Below are positions 1-6,744 of a stretch of 11,535 nucleotides of DNA, one piece after another. Position 1 is the first letter of the stretch; every line of letters starts with the position of its first letter. Location of the stretch: the NCBI GenBank assembly GCA_948829205.1, contig CAQLOA010000009.1:6610-18144 (forward strand), in the 5' to 3' direction. The translations under genes and the position numbers were made by a program. A model generated the notes under the pieces. The model saw only the letters and a program-made list of their open reading frames with translations, had not been told where the DNA came from and made no database searches. The stretch is from an uncultured Eggerthellaceae bacterium (GTDB taxonomy: Bacteria; Actinomycetota; Coriobacteriia; Coriobacteriales; Eggerthellaceae).

Positions 1-1
1 G

Positions 2-784
2 GAGGAGGCCATGATCTTCGCAAACGAGGCCGTCGCCACCTACTTGGAGGAGAGGGAGGCGCCATGCGCCTACCGCGACCACGAGCCTCCTGCCGCAGAC
101 TCGCTGGCGGCCTTGGTCCCAACCCTGCAGGAGTTCAAGTGGTTCACCACCGAGATGGCCGAAGACCTGCCGTCGGGCAACCCGCACGTCATCCAGCACG
201 TGCTGGACGAGTGCGCGGGCAGGGTAGAGGACGAGATGATCACCATGCTGATGCTGCGCGCGATGATGCGCGCCGCCTACTCGCCCGAGAACGAGGGGCA
301 CTACGGGCTGGGGCTGCGCGCCTACTGCCACTTCACGAGCCCCATACGCAGGTATCCCGACCTGATGGTGCACCGCATGCTGAAGTGGGCGCTAGGCTTC
401 GCGCAACCCGACATGGCCGGCCAGCGCAAGGCGCTGAAGTGGCTCTGCGAGCACTCCTCCGAGATGGAGCGCAATGCCGAGGCCGCGTCCTACGACTCGC
501 AGAAGGCGAAGATGGTGGAGTACATGGCCCCCTTCGTGGGGGAGGAGTTCGACGCCGTGGTGTCCGGGGTGGTGTCCTACGGGCTGTACGTGCGGCTCGA
601 GAACTGCGTCGAAGGGCTCGTGCCCGTGCGGTCGCTGGGCGACGAGTACTTCGCCTACAACGAGGCCCGGCACGCCCTGCGCGGGGTGGAATCGAACGAC
701 ACCTACCGCCTGGGCCAGCGGGTGCACGTCAAGCTCGTCGAGGCCAACACCGACCTTTCCCAGCTGGACTTCCATCTGGTGTAG
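2..784 (+). CDS. rnr: Ribonuclease R (VacB/RNase II family), C-terminal part, 5' end outside window
   Basis: This is a processive 3'-to-5' exoribonuclease that degrades structured RNA in the cytoplasm. The reading frame is open to the left edge: residues EEA precede the first ATG at 11, and EEAMIFANEAVA is typical internal RNB-domain sequence, so the ATG at 11 is not the real start. About 260 residues are visible. The RNB-domain signature FTSPIRRYPDLMVHR lies near visible residues 101-115, including the conserved arginines near the active site. A C-terminal S1 RNA-binding domain follows (roughly residues 175-258, with VVSGVVSYGLYVRLE and VEGLVPV). The protein ends immediately after S1, without the lysine-rich tail of E. 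coli RNase R. The TAG stop is 32 bases from the convergent helicase stop. A short RNase II-type enzyme is the alternative, but the GLGLRAYCHFTSPIRRY context favours RNase R. Confidence 0.93.
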   Translation, partial: EEAMIFANEAVATYLEEREAPCAYRDHEPPAADSLAALVPTLQEFKWFTTEMAEDLPSGNPHVIQHVLDECAGRVEDEMITMLMLRAMMRAAYSPENEGHYGLGLRAYCHFTSPIRRYPDLMVHRMLKWALGFAQPDMAGQRKALKWLCEHSSEMERNAEAASYDSQKAKMVEYMAPFVGEEFDAVVSGVVSYGLYVRLENCVEGLVPVRSLGDEYFAYNEARHALRGVESNDTYRLGQRVHVKLVEANTDLSQLDFHLV

Positions 785-816
785 CAAGGGCATTCCGCGA
801 CACGCGCAAAAGCCCG

Positions 817-3800
817 CTAGTCGAACAGGAGGTCTTCCAGCTCGTCGCGGGTTAGGCTGGAGAGCGACGACAGCGACGTCTTGCCGATGACCGACCCGGC
901 CAGCTCCGACTTCGCCTCCTGAAGGCGCAGTATGCGCTCCTCGATGGTGCCCTTCGCGATGACCTTGTAGACGCTGACCATCTGGCGCTGCCCGATGCGG
1001 TGGGCGCGGTCGGTGGCCTGCTCGGTGGCCGCGGAGTTCCACCAGGGGTCGGCGTGGATGACCACCGACGCCCCGATGAGGTTCAGCCCCGTGCCCCCGG
1101 CCTTGAGCGACACCAGGAACACCGGCACCTCGTCCTCGTTGAAGGAGTTCACCAGGTGCATGCGCTCGCGCTTGGGGGTGGCGCCGGTTATCTCGTAGTA
1201 GGCCACGCCCTCGTCGTCCAGGCGCCTCTTCAGGACGTCCAGGTAGCTGGTGAACTGCGAGAACACGAGCGACTTCTTGCCCGCGTCGCGCGCCTCGGCC
1301 ACCAGCTCCAGTATGGCCTCGGTCTTGGCCGAGCCCTGCGAATACGACTCGTACAGAAGCGACGGCTCGAGCGCCACCTGCCGCAGACGCATCAGCTCGG
1401 CCAGCACGTCCACCTTGATGCCAGCCTCGGCCACGCGCCCGGCCTCGGTGCGCCTGGTCTTGTGCGCCTCCTTGCGCTGGGCCAGCAGGTCCTCGCGCAG
1501 GCGCTGCTCGTGGGCGTCGTACAGCTTGCGCTGCTCGCCGTCCAGCGCCACCATCACCACGTTCTCCTGCTTCTCGGGCAGCTCCTTCAGCACGTCCTGC
1601 TTCAGCCTGCGCAGCACGAAGGGCGCGATCAGCGTCTGGAAGCGGCGCGCCACGTCCTCGTCGCCGCCTATGATGTCGGCCTCGAACCGGCGGCGGAACT
1701 GCGCGTAGGTCCCAAGGAATCCAGGCATGAGGAAGTCGAAGATGGACCATATCTCGGAAAGCCGGTTCTCGACGGGGGTGCCCGTGAGCGCGAACCTGGC
1801 ACCGGCGCGCAGCCTTTTCACCGCGCGGGTGGTCTTGGTGGCATGGTTCTTTATGAACTGGGCCTCGTCCAGCACGCACGTGGAGTACTCGCAGGCCTGG
1901 AACGCCTCGGAGTCCATGCGCACGGCGTCGTAGGAGGCGACGAACACGTCCACGCCCTCCTGGGCGCGCTTGCGCCTGCGCTGGGTGCGGTCGCCGTCTA
2001 TGGCGCAGACCGACATCGAAGGCGCGAACTTCCCGAACTCCTCCACCCAGTTGTACACGAGCGACGCCGGGCAGACGACGAGCGCCGGGTCCGTAACCAT
2101 GCCTTCGTCGCGCACCGACAGCAGAAACGCGATCATCTGCAGCGTCTTGCCCAGGCCCATCTCGTCGGCAAGCACCCCGCCGAACCCGATCGAGGCGAGC
2201 TTGCGCAGCCAGCGGAAGCCGTCGACCTGGTAGGAGCGCAGCCTCTTGGCGAGACCCGTGGGGGGCGCGTAGTCGTACAGCGACTCGTTCTCGAACCTGT
2301 CTATGTAGTCCTCGAACGACCTGTCGCGCACGGCCTCGGCGTACTCGCGGTCGAGGAAGAACGCGGCGTAGGTGGGAAGCTGCACCGTTCCCTCGGCGAG
2401 GTCGCGCGGACGGATGCCGAGGTCCTGCGCCATGCGCTCCAGGTGCGCCAGGTCCATGTCGGCCAGCGCCGCAAGCGAGCCGTCCTTCAGGCGGTGGAAC
2501 TTCCGGCGCTTCTGATAGGCAGACAGCAGGGCCGCGAGCTCGTCCTTCGACACGTCGGTGGAGTGCACGTCCATGTCTATCAGGTCGCCGGCCAGCGAGA
2601 GCCCTATCTGCACGCGCACGCGCTTGTCGGTTATAAGCCTGTCGAACTCGGGGGTGGTGTACACCTCGCCTGCGGCCTGGAAGCGCGGGACGCCCTCGTA
2701 GAGCAGCGCGCCGGCGGCCTCCTCGTCGTCAAGGGGTATGCGCATATCCGCGGGGAAGTAGGAGCAGGCGAGCTCCACCGCCTCGGCCTCGGCGTCCTCG
2801 TCGCGGTACTCGGGCTGCGCGGAGCCGCCTGAGGCGTCGCCCTCGCCGCTCTGTTCCGAGACGCTGCCCGGAGCGGCGTTGCCTGAAGGGGGGCCGTCGC
2901 CGCGGGCCGCCTCCCTCGCCGGGGCCAGCAGCGTGCGGTTGCCGTAGCCGTAGTCGACCCTGGTCTCCAGCTCGATGGCCTCGCTCCTGCCCGAGCCCGA
3001 CTTGTCGAAGTAGAAGGAGAAGCGCGCCTCGCGGGGGCGCAGCGCGTCCAGCTCAGCGGGGACGGCCACGCTCAGACTGCGCTCGAGCATGGGCAGCACG
3101 TCCGAGCAGAAGGCCGCCAGGTCGTCGGAGGCCACCAGCAGCTCGTCGTCGGCCGACGAGTACACGTCGCGCAGGAACGTCGCGGCCGGCGTGAAGGCGC
3201 TGGAGCACCTGTAGGCCGTGCCGTCCGAGAAGACGTAGGCGTGGCCCGACCCCACGGCGGCGACGATGCGTTCGTCGCGCACCAGCTGGTAGGCGCCGTC
3301 CTGCACCGGCACCAGCCGCAGCAGGAGGCGCGGGTCGGCGTCCGTGACCGACAGGTTGCACCAGGACCCCCCGTCCGCTTCGAGCGAGAACGTGGAGGCC
3401 CCGAGCGAGTCCAGCAGGCGCACCACGTCCGCCTCGGAGAGCGCGAGCTCGCGCTTCTGCGCCCTGTCCTCCTGGGACTTCTCGGCTATCAGCATGGCCG
3501 TCCCGCGGGACGCTTCGTCGAAGCATTCGGGGGAGTGCACGAACGCGAGCCTCTTCCCGTGCGAGTAGAAGGACCGCATGGCGACCGCTTCGCCGAACTC
3601 CTGCATGTCGGACACCACGTACTTCGCCCCCAGCGCCTCTATCTGCGCCTTCATCGTCCACGAGCCGAACTCGCAGGACAGCGATACGTCCAGGTGCGCC
3701 TCGCCGTCGCCCAGCGCGAAGGCCTTCCTCCCGGGGGCGTGGTCCATGTAGCGCTTCAGCGAGCGGCTGGTCGCCACCTTGAACTGGTCGTCATAGCCCT

Positions 3801-4113
3801 GGAAGCTGGACGGGTCGCGCATGAAGGCCAGCGCCAGCGCCACCGCGTGCTTGCACATGGAGTCGTGCTTGCGGGCGGCGGGGCACGTGCACTCGTAGTC
3901 GACGATGCTCTGGCCCTCGGGGTCGGTGGCCAGGTAGGTGTGGAAGTGCTCGGCTATGCTGCTGGACGACCTGACGTCGGCCGACACGTCGCAGGACTGC
4001 CTCCCGGCGGCGTACCTGCGGGCGACGACGCCGCCCTCGCGCTCGGCCAGCTGGCGCCCCCGCTCGAACGACTTGGCGCTCGAATTGTGCACGATATCGG
4101 ACGTTGAGAACAA
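817..4113 (-). CDS. SWIM zinc-finger SNF2-family DEAD/DEAH-like helicase (1098 aa)
   Basis: This is a predicted ATP-dependent double-stranded DNA translocase of the bacterial SNF2 group; its cellular role is not known. An N-terminal SWIM zinc finger has ligands C75, C77, C87 and H89 (CTC...CKH). A middle region, about 130-620, matches the bacterial SNF2-associated type and is interrupted by an acidic, Gly/Ala/Ser-rich stretch at about 395-446. The ATPase core has Walker A ADEMGLGKT (K656), the Walker B box DEAQ (749-752) and LTGTPVEN. The C-terminal helicase lobe has SQFTSYLDVL, KAGGTGLNL and motif VI DRAHRIGQ (R1039). The protein ends in TRDELEDLLFD, a tail common in this group. The start is TTG at 4111-4113, supported by AGGAGA eight bases upstream. 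The gene stands alone, divergent from efp and convergent with rnr. In B. subtilis a comparable SNF2 protein (YwqA) and SWIM protein (YwqB) are, as I recall, neighbouring separate genes; here the domains are fused. RapA is less likely because of the SWIM finger. Family certain, function unknown. Confidence 0.93.
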   Translation of the reverse strand: MFSTSDIVHNSSAKSFERGRQLAEREGGVVARRYAAGRQSCDVSADVRSSSSIAEHFHTYLATDPEGQSIVDYECTCPAARKHDSMCKHAVALALAFMRDPSSFQGYDDQFKVATSRSLKRYMDHAPGRKAFALGDGEAHLDVSLSCEFGSWTMKAQIEALGAKYVVSDMQEFGEAVAMRSFYSHGKRLAFVHSPECFDEASRGTAMLIAEKSQEDRAQKRELALSEADVVRLLDSLGASTFSLEADGGSWCNLSVTDADPRLLLRLVPVQDGAYQLVRDERIVAAVGSGHAYVFSDGTAYRCSSAFTPAATFLRDVYSSADDELLVASDDLAAFCSDVLPMLERSLSVAVPAELDALRPREARFSFYFDKSGSGRSEAIELETRVDYGYGNRTLLAPAREAARGDGPPSGNAAPGSVSEQSGEGDASGGSAQPEYRDEDAEAEAVELACSYFPADMRIPLDDEEAAGALLYEGVPRFQAAGEVYTTPEFDRLITDKRVRVQIGLSLAGDLIDMDVHSTDVSKDELAALLSAYQKRRKFHRLKDGSLAALADMDLAHLERMAQDLGIRPRDLAEGTVQLPTYAAFFLDREYAEAVRDRSFEDYIDRFENESLYDYAPPTGLAKRLRSYQVDGFRWLRKLASIGFGGVLADEMGLGKTLQMIAFLLSVRDEGMVTDPALVVCPASLVYNWVEEFGKFAPSMSVCAIDGDRTQRRRKRAQEGVDVFVASYDAVRMDSEAFQACEYSTCVLDEAQFIKNHATKTTRAVKRLRAGARFALTGTPVENRLSEIWSIFDFLMPGFLGTYAQFRRRFEADIIGGDEDVARRFQTLIAPFVLRRLKQDVLKELPEKQENVVMVALDGEQRKLYDAHEQRLREDLLAQRKEAHKTRRTEAGRVAEAGIKVDVLAELMRLRQVALEPSLLYESYSQGSAKTEAILELVAEARDAGKKSLVFSQFTSYLDVLKRRLDDEGVAYYEITGATPKRERMHLVNSFNEDEVPVFLVSLKAGGTGLNLIGASVVIHADPWWNSAATEQATDRAHRIGQRQMVSVYKVIAKGTIEERILRLQEAKSELAGSVIGKTSLSSLSSLTRDELEDLLFD

Positions 4114-4132
4114 GGCCTGTTTCTCCTATAAT
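4104..4132 (+). promoter_or_regulatory. Predicted sigma-70-type promoter of efp
   Basis: TTGAGA (4104-4109), a 17-base spacer and TATAAT (4127-4132) match the housekeeping consensus with one mismatch in the -35 box. Transcription would start near 4139, giving a leader of about 70 bases before the efp ATG. The -35 box lies inside the first codons of the divergent helicase gene and the -10 box covers part of its SD. This is the best promoter I can see in the window and probably drives efp; read-through into the acc-dxs genes is possible. Confidence 0.75.
4122..4127 (-). promoter_or_regulatory. Ribosome binding site of the SNF2 helicase gene
   Basis: Read on the minus strand, AGGAGA lies 8 bases before the TTG at 4113-4111. 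No ATG or GTG in the same frame is better placed, so this site decides the TTG start. The same bases overlap the -10 box of the rightward efp promoter. Confidence 0.7.
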
Positions 4133-4144
4133 TAGTGATTCGCA

Positions 4145-4157
4145 AACATCCATAATA
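4145..4157 (-). promoter_or_regulatory. Possible -10 box for the helicase gene
   Basis: On the minus strand TATTAT (plus-strand 4157 down to 4152) resembles a -10 box and would place the start near 4145, leaving about 32 bases before the TTG codon. No good -35 hexamer lies 16-18 bases upstream, so this is tentative. It would transcribe across the efp -10 region in the opposite direction. Confidence 0.25.
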
Positions 4158-4172
4158 TCATTTAGAACTGGG

Positions 4173-4200
4173 CTGCGCACCCGCTGCGACGGCCCTGCGA
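4173..4200 (+). repeat. Three CTGCG motifs at 11-base spacing in the efp leader
   Basis: CTGCG occurs at 4173, 4184 and 4195, exactly 11 bases apart, and the last two are CTGCGA. The set lies in the untranslated leader just before the efp SD (AGGAG, 4200-4204). The spacing is close to one helical turn, which would suit a protein binding one face of DNA, but short GC-rich repeats can arise by chance. No function is assigned. Confidence 0.4.
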
Positions 4201-4209
4201 GGAGAGAAA

Positions 4210-4773
4210 ATGGCAACGGTTTCCACTGCAGACTTCAAGAACGGAATGTGCATCATCAACAACGGCAAGATGTGCACCATAGTCGAGTTCCAGCACGTGA
4301 AGCCCGGCAAGGGCGGCGCGTTCGTGCGCACCAAGCTCAAGGACATCAAGTCCGGCCGCGTGGTCGACTACACCTTCAACTCGGGCACGAAGTTCGACTC
4401 CGTGCGCCTCGAGACGTCGAAGCTGCAGTACCTCTACAACGACGGCGAAGACTACTACTTCATGGACAACGACACCTACGAGCAGCAGGCCATCCCCGCC
4501 TCCACGGTGGGCGAGGCGTCTCAGTGGCTGAAGGAGAACGACGAGGCGTCGCTGCTCTACGCCGGCGACGAGCTCATCTCCATCGAGCCGCAGATGTTCG
4601 TCGAGCTCGAGGTCACCGAAACCGAGCCCGGCTTCAAGGGCGACACCGTGCAGGGCACCACGAAGCCCGCAACCCTCGAGACGGGCGTCACCATCCAGGT
4701 GCCCACCTTCATCGACACCGGCGACGTGCTGCAGATCGACACGCGCGACGGCCGCTTCGTCAAGCGCGTCTAG
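4210..4773 (+). CDS. efp: Translation elongation factor P (187 aa)
   Basis: EF-P binds ribosomes stalled at consecutive prolines, between the P and E sites, and promotes peptide bond formation. The length, 187 residues, equals the usual family size. An N-terminal KOW-like domain (about 1-65) carries the loop VKPGKGGAF with K34 at the tip, the position that is beta-lysylated in E. coli. Two OB-fold domains follow, and the family signature near the C-terminus is complete at residues 152-171 (K152, G159, V164-P165, G171). No EpmA/EpmB-type modification gene is in the window, so whether K34 is modified cannot be told. The ATG has AGGAG five bases upstream and lies about 70 bases after a strong promoter. 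Isoleucine codons are almost all ATC (one ATA in about ten), consistent with high expression. Identification is firm. Confidence 0.97.
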   Translation: MATVSTADFKNGMCIINNGKMCTIVEFQHVKPGKGGAFVRTKLKDIKSGRVVDYTFNSGTKFDSVRLETSKLQYLYNDGEDYYFMDNDTYEQQAIPASTVGEASQWLKENDEASLLYAGDELISIEPQMFVELEVTETEPGFKGDTVQGTTKPATLETGVTIQVPTFIDTGDVLQIDTRDGRFVKRV

Positions 4774-4787
4774 CCATACGCGGCAAC

Positions 4788-4805
4788 GGAAGGCGAACGC
4801 CTTCC
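4788..4805 (+). other. RNA hairpin between efp and the carboxyltransferase gene
   Basis: GGAAGGC (4788-4794) pairs with GCCTTCC (4799-4805) around the loop GAAC; an eighth G-C pair is possible. It begins 14 bases after the efp stop. It is followed by CCC rather than a T-run, so it is a poor intrinsic terminator. A processing site or partial attenuator that keeps efp mRNA more abundant than the downstream message is a reasonable inference. Confidence 0.45.
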
Positions 4806-4840
4806 CCCTGTGCGGCCCATGAGGCCGAAACCATGGAAAC

Positions 4841-4847
4841 GAGGTGA
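4841..4847 (+). promoter_or_regulatory. Ribosome binding site that decides a TTG start
   Basis: GAGGTGA matches the anti-SD complement over seven bases and precedes TTG at 4852-4854 with seven bases between GAGG and the start. In-frame GTG (4810) and ATG (4819) starts upstream have no comparable SD and would add residues without family similarity. Confidence 0.65.
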
Positions 4848-4851
4848 GGAA

Positions 4852-6744
4852 TTGTCACGACTGCAGATAATGGACACCACCATACGCGACGGCCAGCAGA
4901 GCCTTTGGGCCACGCGCATGCAGCTGGGCGACATGCTGCCCGTCCTTCCCAAGATGGACAAGGTGGGATACTGGGCGATAGAGGCCTGGGGAGGCGCGAC
5001 CTTCGACTCGTGCCTGCGCTTCCTTGATGAGAACCCCTGGGAACGCCTGCGTTCCATCAAGGCCAACACGCCCAACACGCCGCTCGCCATGCTCTCCCGC
5101 GGCCAGAACCTCGTGGGATACAAGCATTACTCGCGCGACATCGTGTTCAGGTTCATCGAGGCCGCCCACCGCAACGGCATCGAGGTCTTCCGCGTGTTCG
5201 ACGCGCTGAACGACATCCGCAACGTCGTCGACAACGCCGAGGCCATAAAGGCTTGCGGGGCGCATTTCGAGGGCGCGATTTCCTACACCATCTCGCCGGT
5301 CCACACGCTCGACAGCTTCCTGGAATACGGGCAGCAGCTGAAGGAGCTCGGCGCGGACAGCATCGCCATCAAGGACATGGCGGGCATGCTCACGCCCTAC
5401 CGCACCGAGCGCATGGTGAAGGCGTTCAACGCGGAAATCGGCCTGCCGGTGCACATCCACTGCCACTACGTGGGCGGCATGGCCCCGGCCAACATCATCA
5501 AGGCCGCCGAGGCCGGCGCCGCCATAGCCGACACCGCGCATGCGCCGCTGGCTTTCGGCAACTCGCACCCCGCGGTCGAGATGATAGCGGCCGCCTTCCA
5601 GGAAAGCCGCTTCGACACGGGGCTCGACCTCGACCTGCTCTTCGAGATCTCCGAGTACTGGGAAGAGGTGCGCAAGCGCGGCCACTACAAGCGCGGCGTC
5701 TCGTCCCTCACCCACATGAAGGTCTACTCGCACCAGGTGCCGGGCGGCATGATGTCGAACCTCATGAGCCAGCTCGAGGTCCAGAAGGCCGCCGAGAGGC
5801 TTCCCGAGGTCATGGCCGAGATTCCGAAGGTGCGCGCCGAGGTCGGTTATCCCCCGCTGGTCACTCCTCTCTCGCAGATCGTCGGCACTCAGGCCGTCTT
5901 CAACGTCATCACCGGCAAGCGCTGGTCGGTCATATCGAAGGAGATGAAGGACTACATATGCGGCTTCTACGGCAAGGCGCCCGGCCGCATGGACCCGAAC
6001 ATCGTCGAGAAGGTGGCGAAGAGCTCCGAGATCCTGGACCCCGAGGTCGCCCCAGGCACGCTTGTCACCACCACCTACGAGGAGGTCGCGGCGGAAATCG
6101 GCGACCTGGCCACCAGCGAGGAAGACGTTCTAATGTACGCGCTGTTCCCCAACGAGGCGCGCACCTATCTAAGCAAGCACCGCACTTCCGAGAAGGTCGA
6201 CTTCATGCTTGAGCAGGAGTCGAGCGGAACCAAAGAGGAGGACTACGTGGACATCAACCAGATTCGTGAGCTCGTCAAGGTCGCCGAGGAAAGCGGCGTG
6301 GGCGAGATCGTCGTCGAGGAGGAAGGCGTCCGCATCGCGGTGCGCATGCCGGGCGAAGGCACGCAGGCGGGCGTCCCCGTTGCGGCTCCCGCTGCCGTGG
6401 CTGCCGCCCCTGCCGTGCAGGAGGCCCCCACGGCCGCCCAGGCGTCCCAGCCTGCAAGCGAGCGTCCGGCCACGTGGTACGCGGTCACCGCCCCCATGGT
6501 TGGAACCTACTACGAGGCGCCTGCACCCGGCGAGCCCCCGTTCGTCAAGGTGGGCGACGAGGTCGCCGCCGGCGAGACGCTGTGCATCGTGGAGGCGATG
6601 AAGCTCATGAACGAGATAACCGCCGAGGAGATGGGCACGGTGCGCGAGGTCTGCCTCGAAGACGCCACCCCCGTGGAGTTCGGCACCGTTCTCTTCTACG
6701 TCGAGCCTCACGAGAAGGTTCCGACCGTCGCGGAGCAGGCCTGA
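4852..6744 (+). CDS. Pyruvate/oxaloacetate carboxyltransferase (PycB/OadA type) fused to an AccB-type biotin carrier
   Basis: The protein moves a carboxyl group between carboxybiotin and pyruvate (pyruvate carboxylase B subunit or oxaloacetate decarboxylase alpha type). From the TTG start it has 630 residues. Residues 1-450 are the TIM-barrel carboxyltransferase: MDTTIRDGQQS (D8), IKDMAGM with K174 as the expected carbamylated metal ligand, HIHCH with H203 and H205, and HQVPGGMMSN (294-303). From V466 the sequence becomes AccB-like (VDINQIRELVKVAEESGV), then an Ala/Pro/Val linker (about 503-540), then a biotinyl domain with the AccB-specific 'thumb' (APMVGTYY...PPFVKVG) and EAMKLMNEI, biotin site K584. 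OadA normally ends in a different, thumbless domain. The stop overlaps the accC start (TGATG), implying coupled translation and a complex. A Na+-pumping decarboxylase is unlikely here because no OadB or OadG gene is adjacent. A GTG start at 4810 would give 644 residues. Confidence 0.9.
   Translation: MSRLQIMDTTIRDGQQSLWATRMQLGDMLPVLPKMDKVGYWAIEAWGGATFDSCLRFLDENPWERLRSIKANTPNTPLAMLSRGQNLVGYKHYSRDIVFRFIEAAHRNGIEVFRVFDALNDIRNVVDNAEAIKACGAHFEGAISYTISPVHTLDSFLEYGQQLKELGADSIAIKDMAGMLTPYRTERMVKAFNAEIGLPVHIHCHYVGGMAPANIIKAAEAGAAIADTAHAPLAFGNSHPAVEMIAAAFQESRFDTGLDLDLLFEISEYWEEVRKRGHYKRGVSSLTHMKVYSHQVPGGMMSNLMSQLEVQKAAERLPEVMAEIPKVRAEVGYPPLVTPLSQIVGTQAVFNVITGKRWSVISKEMKDYICGFYGKAPGRMDPNIVEKVAKSSEILDPEVAPGTLVTTTYEEVAAEIGDLATSEEDVLMYALFPNEARTYLSKHRTSEKVDFMLEQESSGTKEEDYVDINQIRELVKVAEESGVGEIVVEEEGVRIAVRMPGEGTQAGVPVAAPAAVAAAPAVQEAPTAAQASQPASERPATWYAVTAPMVGTYYEAPAPGEPPFVKVGDEVAAGETLCIVEAMKLMNEITAEEMGTVREVCLEDATPVEFGTVLFYVEPHEKVPTVAEQA

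Noticed and set aside
785..816. Possible hairpin between the convergent rnr and helicase stops (GGGC...GCCC with an inner CGCG/CGCG stem)
   Set aside because: The stems are short and broken, and no T-run is placed after either stem on the relevant strand; not good enough for a terminator call.
392..1879. Long minus-strand frame opposite rnr and into the helicase
   Set aside because: It is arginine/glycine-rich, shows no domain, and lies antisense to two clear genes; a GC-rich shadow.
817..4113. SNF2 helicase as part of a defence system such as DISARM
   Set aside because: No methyltransferase, phospholipase D or other partner gene is next to it; its neighbours are housekeeping genes.
4759..5733. 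Minus-strand frames opposite the efp end and carboxyltransferase
   Set aside because: Long open frames on the complement of a GC-rich gene, without family resemblance or RBS; shadows.
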